A stretch of 64,000 bases of DNA, from NCBI GenBank assembly GCA_036571765.1, contig BROE01000001.1, positions 3,827,137 through 3,891,136 of the forward strand. Reading direction: 5' to 3'. The stretch is from Plecoglossus altivelis (taxonomy: Eukaryota; Chordata; Actinopteri; Osmeriformes; Plecoglossidae). The notes below the pieces were generated by a model. The model saw nothing but the letters and a program-made list of their open reading frames with translations. It made no database searches and was not told the DNA's origin. Every line of letters starts with the position of its first letter. Position 1 is the first letter of the stretch. Positions 62,569 to 64,000 of this stretch are shown in pieces. Both the position numbers and the translations under genes were made by a program.

Positions 62569-62909
62569 GCTGTTGAAAGGCTTTCACTTCCTTCTGCTCT
62601 CTCTCTACCTTTCCCATCCCTCTTCCTCTTCACCACTCTCCCTACATCCCATTCCTCAATGTCTCTCTCACACCCCAACCTATAACCACTCATCCTCTCA
62701 TGAATCCCCCCCTAAACACACACATACATATTCACTCTCCTCTGTCTCCCCCCACACACTCCCTCCTTCCTCTAGTCCCAGGCTATGCGGATCGTGCGCA
62801 CAGTAGGCCAGGCCTTTGACGTGTGTCATCAGCTCACTCTGCAGCAGAGTTCTGAGGAGCAGGAGGACGCTAGCGGGAACGCAGAGGGGACTGATGTCCT
62901 GCCAGGTGA

Positions 62910-62942
<33 letters not shown>

Positions 62943-63379
62943 GCACGTACGCAAATGCGGGCACACAGACACGCGCGTGCCTACACACCCACACGTGGGT
63001 GCACACATGCACACGCTCCCGAACCCCCACACATGTGCGTGCACATGCTCGCAGACACACAGATCATCTTATTACCAACCACTGATTGTTTACACAGCAT
63101 GACATTCTGGCGTGGTAAATCAGTTTGACTGTGTCTTCGTATCAAGAGAGGAAAGATGGCAGGCAGGCAGGCCAGCAGCGTGGGCTGCAGCAAGTTGTGA
63201 CGTAGCTACTGCCATTGATCTAGGTGGTATGTGTGTTTTGTATGTTTGTGAAAGTTGGAGGATAAATAGATACGGTCTAGTTTAATATGCATTACAATGT
63301 AACTGTAGAATATACATAATCAATATTCACTCTGTCTCTTTCTCATTCTTTCTCGCACCGTCTTCCTCTCTCTTTCTCT

Positions 63380-63448
<69 letters not shown>

Positions 63449-63589
63449 TCTCTCCTTCTCTCAGCTAAGAAGCGATTGGCGCTGTCGGAGGAGACTGACC
63501 TTGAGGCGTCCACGGAGGAGAGTATTGACTGTATGCTGTCTGATCTGGACAAGTCCAAGACGGAAGAAGTGTGCAGCAAAGAGGCAAAG
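58068..63589 (+). CDS. nos1ap: nos1ap (CAPON), N-terminal half with complete PTB domain; continues past the window
   Basis: Exons 58068-58172, 58488-58559, 60413-60505, 60775-60833, 61014-61122, 62776-62905 and 63465-63589 encode 231 aa in one frame. NOS1AP is a cytosolic adaptor: its C terminus binds the PDZ domain of neuronal nitric oxide synthase and its PTB domain binds other partners such as Dexras1. Seen here: MPGITKYNLVDDAQDLRIPM, then the PTB domain (about 26-175) with FEAKYIGSLEVSRPNSRMEI, AAMRRIRYEFK, KNIKKKKVNI, EWSWDDS, QDPIYRIFYVSHD, LKIFSYIARDGK, CNVFKSK and AMRIVRTVGQAF. After the domain comes an acidic segment with SEETDLE (197-203). The coiled coil and the PDZ ligand lie outside the window. 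The end of exon 7 is uncertain: aag|gtgcac is a weak donor. The a/b paralogue is not resolved. Confidence 0.92.
58488..58559 (+). CDS. nos1ap: nos1ap exon 2
   Basis: Encodes residues 36-59, YIGSLEVSRPNSRMEIVAAM and RRIR, the first strand and helix of the PTB fold. It lies only 315 bp after exon 1. Confidence 0.94.
59046..59237. repeat. GA/CA compound tract in nos1ap intron 2
   Basis: About 190 bp of gagagacagagagagacac-type units, ending in pure GA (59208-59237). A roughly 24-36-bp pattern of acagagagagac blocks recurs in its second half. Confidence 0.9.
60413..60505 (+). CDS. nos1ap: nos1ap exon 3
   Basis: Encodes residues 60-90, including the basic KNIKKKKVNI and the RKKKK run. The Leu-rich insert that some mammalian isoforms carry after the Lys run is not present at this junction. 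Confidence 0.94.
60775..60833 (+). CDS. nos1ap: nos1ap exon 4
   Basis: Encodes residues 91-109 plus two bases (RKEWSWDDSTVVVAQDPIY). The acceptor is gattacag and the donor cag|gtacag. Confidence 0.92.
61014..61122 (+). CDS. nos1ap: nos1ap exon 5
   Basis: Encodes the end of codon 110 to residue 146, with FYVSHDAQDLKIFSYIARDG and CNVFKSK, core strands of the PTB domain. Confidence 0.95.
61123..62775 (+). other. nos1ap intron 5
   Basis: A 1653-bp intron with ordinary sequence, apart from a tetranucleotide repeat and C/T-rich DNA in the last 200 bp. Nothing else was recognised. Confidence 0.6.
62521..62568. repeat. CAAT tetranucleotide repeat, 12 perfect copies
   Basis: Uninterrupted (CAAT)12, 48 bp, 208 bp before the exon 6 acceptor. 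It is likely to be length-polymorphic. Confidence 0.97.
62776..62905 (+). CDS. nos1ap: nos1ap exon 6
   Basis: Encodes residues 147-189 plus one base. SQAMRIVRTVGQAFDVCHQL is the C-terminal helix of the PTB domain, followed by a Gln/Glu-rich linker. The donor g|gtgact is followed at once by a CA repeat. Confidence 0.93.
62911..63062. repeat. CA repeat and CA-rich tract after nos1ap exon 6
   Basis: A pure CA run (about 62911-62940) begins within 6 bases of the exon 6 donor and passes into a longer interrupted CA-rich tract. Confidence 0.92.
63350..63462. repeat. CT repeat forming the polypyrimidine tract of nos1ap exon 7
   Basis: Over 100 bp of nearly pure CT and CTTT repeats directly before the cag at 63462-63464. 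Confidence 0.95.
63465..63589 (+). CDS. nos1ap: nos1ap exon 7 (3' boundary uncertain)
   Basis: Encodes residues 190-231 (AKKRLALSEETDLEASTEES and onward), a low-complexity acidic region that is poorly conserved in the family. The acceptor follows a 110-bp CT repeat. The best donor keeping phase 0 is aag|gtgcac at 63590, which is weak. Read-through would add 32 codons and stop at 63688. Confidence 0.65.
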
Positions 63590-64000
63590 GTGCACTCCGT
63601 CCGCTCGTCATCAACACCAACTTGTCACAGACTTCATAAGTCAAGGCCAACAGCGATACGTGGTCGCAGGCAAACCAATGTTATCTAACACTTTTTCTTT
63701 CACGCTGAATCGATGTAGTTCTTTTTTGACGAGCAGCAGTGCCACAAAGGGCTTTACAGTAGCCAACAGATCCCACAGAAGATCCTCAGAGAAGTCATCT
63801 GGTTTGGTGGTGAACTGAGGTTATTTCTCTTGCTTGGTGAAGCACTTTACCGTTCATCCTTTAGCAATTGAAATTATGATCAATTATACAATCATCGTAA
63901 ATCACATCCCTCCCTCCCACCCTCCCACACAACCATAAACAAACTAGAAACCAACAGATGTGACCTTCAAAGACAGGACACGCATGTAGCGCTTTAGATC
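63590..64000 (+). other. Right edge: nos1ap intron or exon extension, with a repeat trace
   Basis: No clear further exon. Around 63710-63800, 'gtgccacaaagggctttaca' and neighbouring sequence resemble the dispersed fish repeat also present near 53228. The rest is AT-rich, with a C-rich stretch at about 63907-63930. Confidence 0.45.

Noticed and set aside
1..64000. tRNA, rRNA or microRNA genes
   Set aside because: No cloverleaf B-box, rRNA-like block or long imperfect hairpin was recognised by eye. A covariance-model scan would settle this.

Overview
This window is vertebrate genomic DNA, most likely from a teleost or other ray-finned fish. Three multi-exon protein-coding genes lie on the + strand, all with GT-AG introns. 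The rest is AT-rich non-coding DNA studded with microsatellites, minisatellites and worn transposon fragments. No bacterial, viral or CRISPR features were seen. The species cannot be fixed from the sequence alone.

Layout. (1) About 1-23,270 holds no supportable exon. It contains an 11-copy 29-bp minisatellite, a CA-rich minisatellite, other simple repeats, a probable LINE 3' end and several stretches that look like non-coding regulatory DNA. (2) 23,318-32,055 is a complete coding region for a BRINP-family neural protein, in seven coding exons (786 aa). It is closest to BRINP3 by the residues I can compare, with BRINP2 as the alternative. (3) 32,056-50,800 is intergenic, with a 50-copy 10-bp minisatellite at 35,571-36,070 and an isolated CpG-rich block near 45,100-45,670. 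(4) 51,004-52,036 is a complete small R4-type RGS gene in five exons (178 aa). It has a compact CCAAT/CRE-like/TATA promoter and an AU-rich 3'UTR with a clear AATAAA signal. (5) 58,068 onward is the 5' half of a nos1ap (CAPON) gene: seven exons covering the whole PTB domain, with the gene running off the right edge.

The three genes are all known mainly from neurons: a secreted MACPF-domain protein, a GTPase-activating protein for G-protein alpha subunits, and an adaptor for neuronal nitric oxide synthase. Nothing in the sequence shows that they work as a unit. The gene order joins families that in human lie in separate parts of chromosome 1q (NOS1AP in 1q23; BRINP3 with an RGS cluster in 1q31), so it is informative about chromosome history.

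The points most worth a second look are: an RGS box with changes at three normally conserved G-alpha-contacting or core positions; a BRINP intron largely built of a very diverged ~19-bp repeat; a MITE-like hairpin close to a BRINP splice acceptor; nos1ap exons 6 and 7 facing each other across CA and CT microsatellites that touch the splice sites; the CpG block with no recognised gene; and the higher-order structure in the 10-bp minisatellite.
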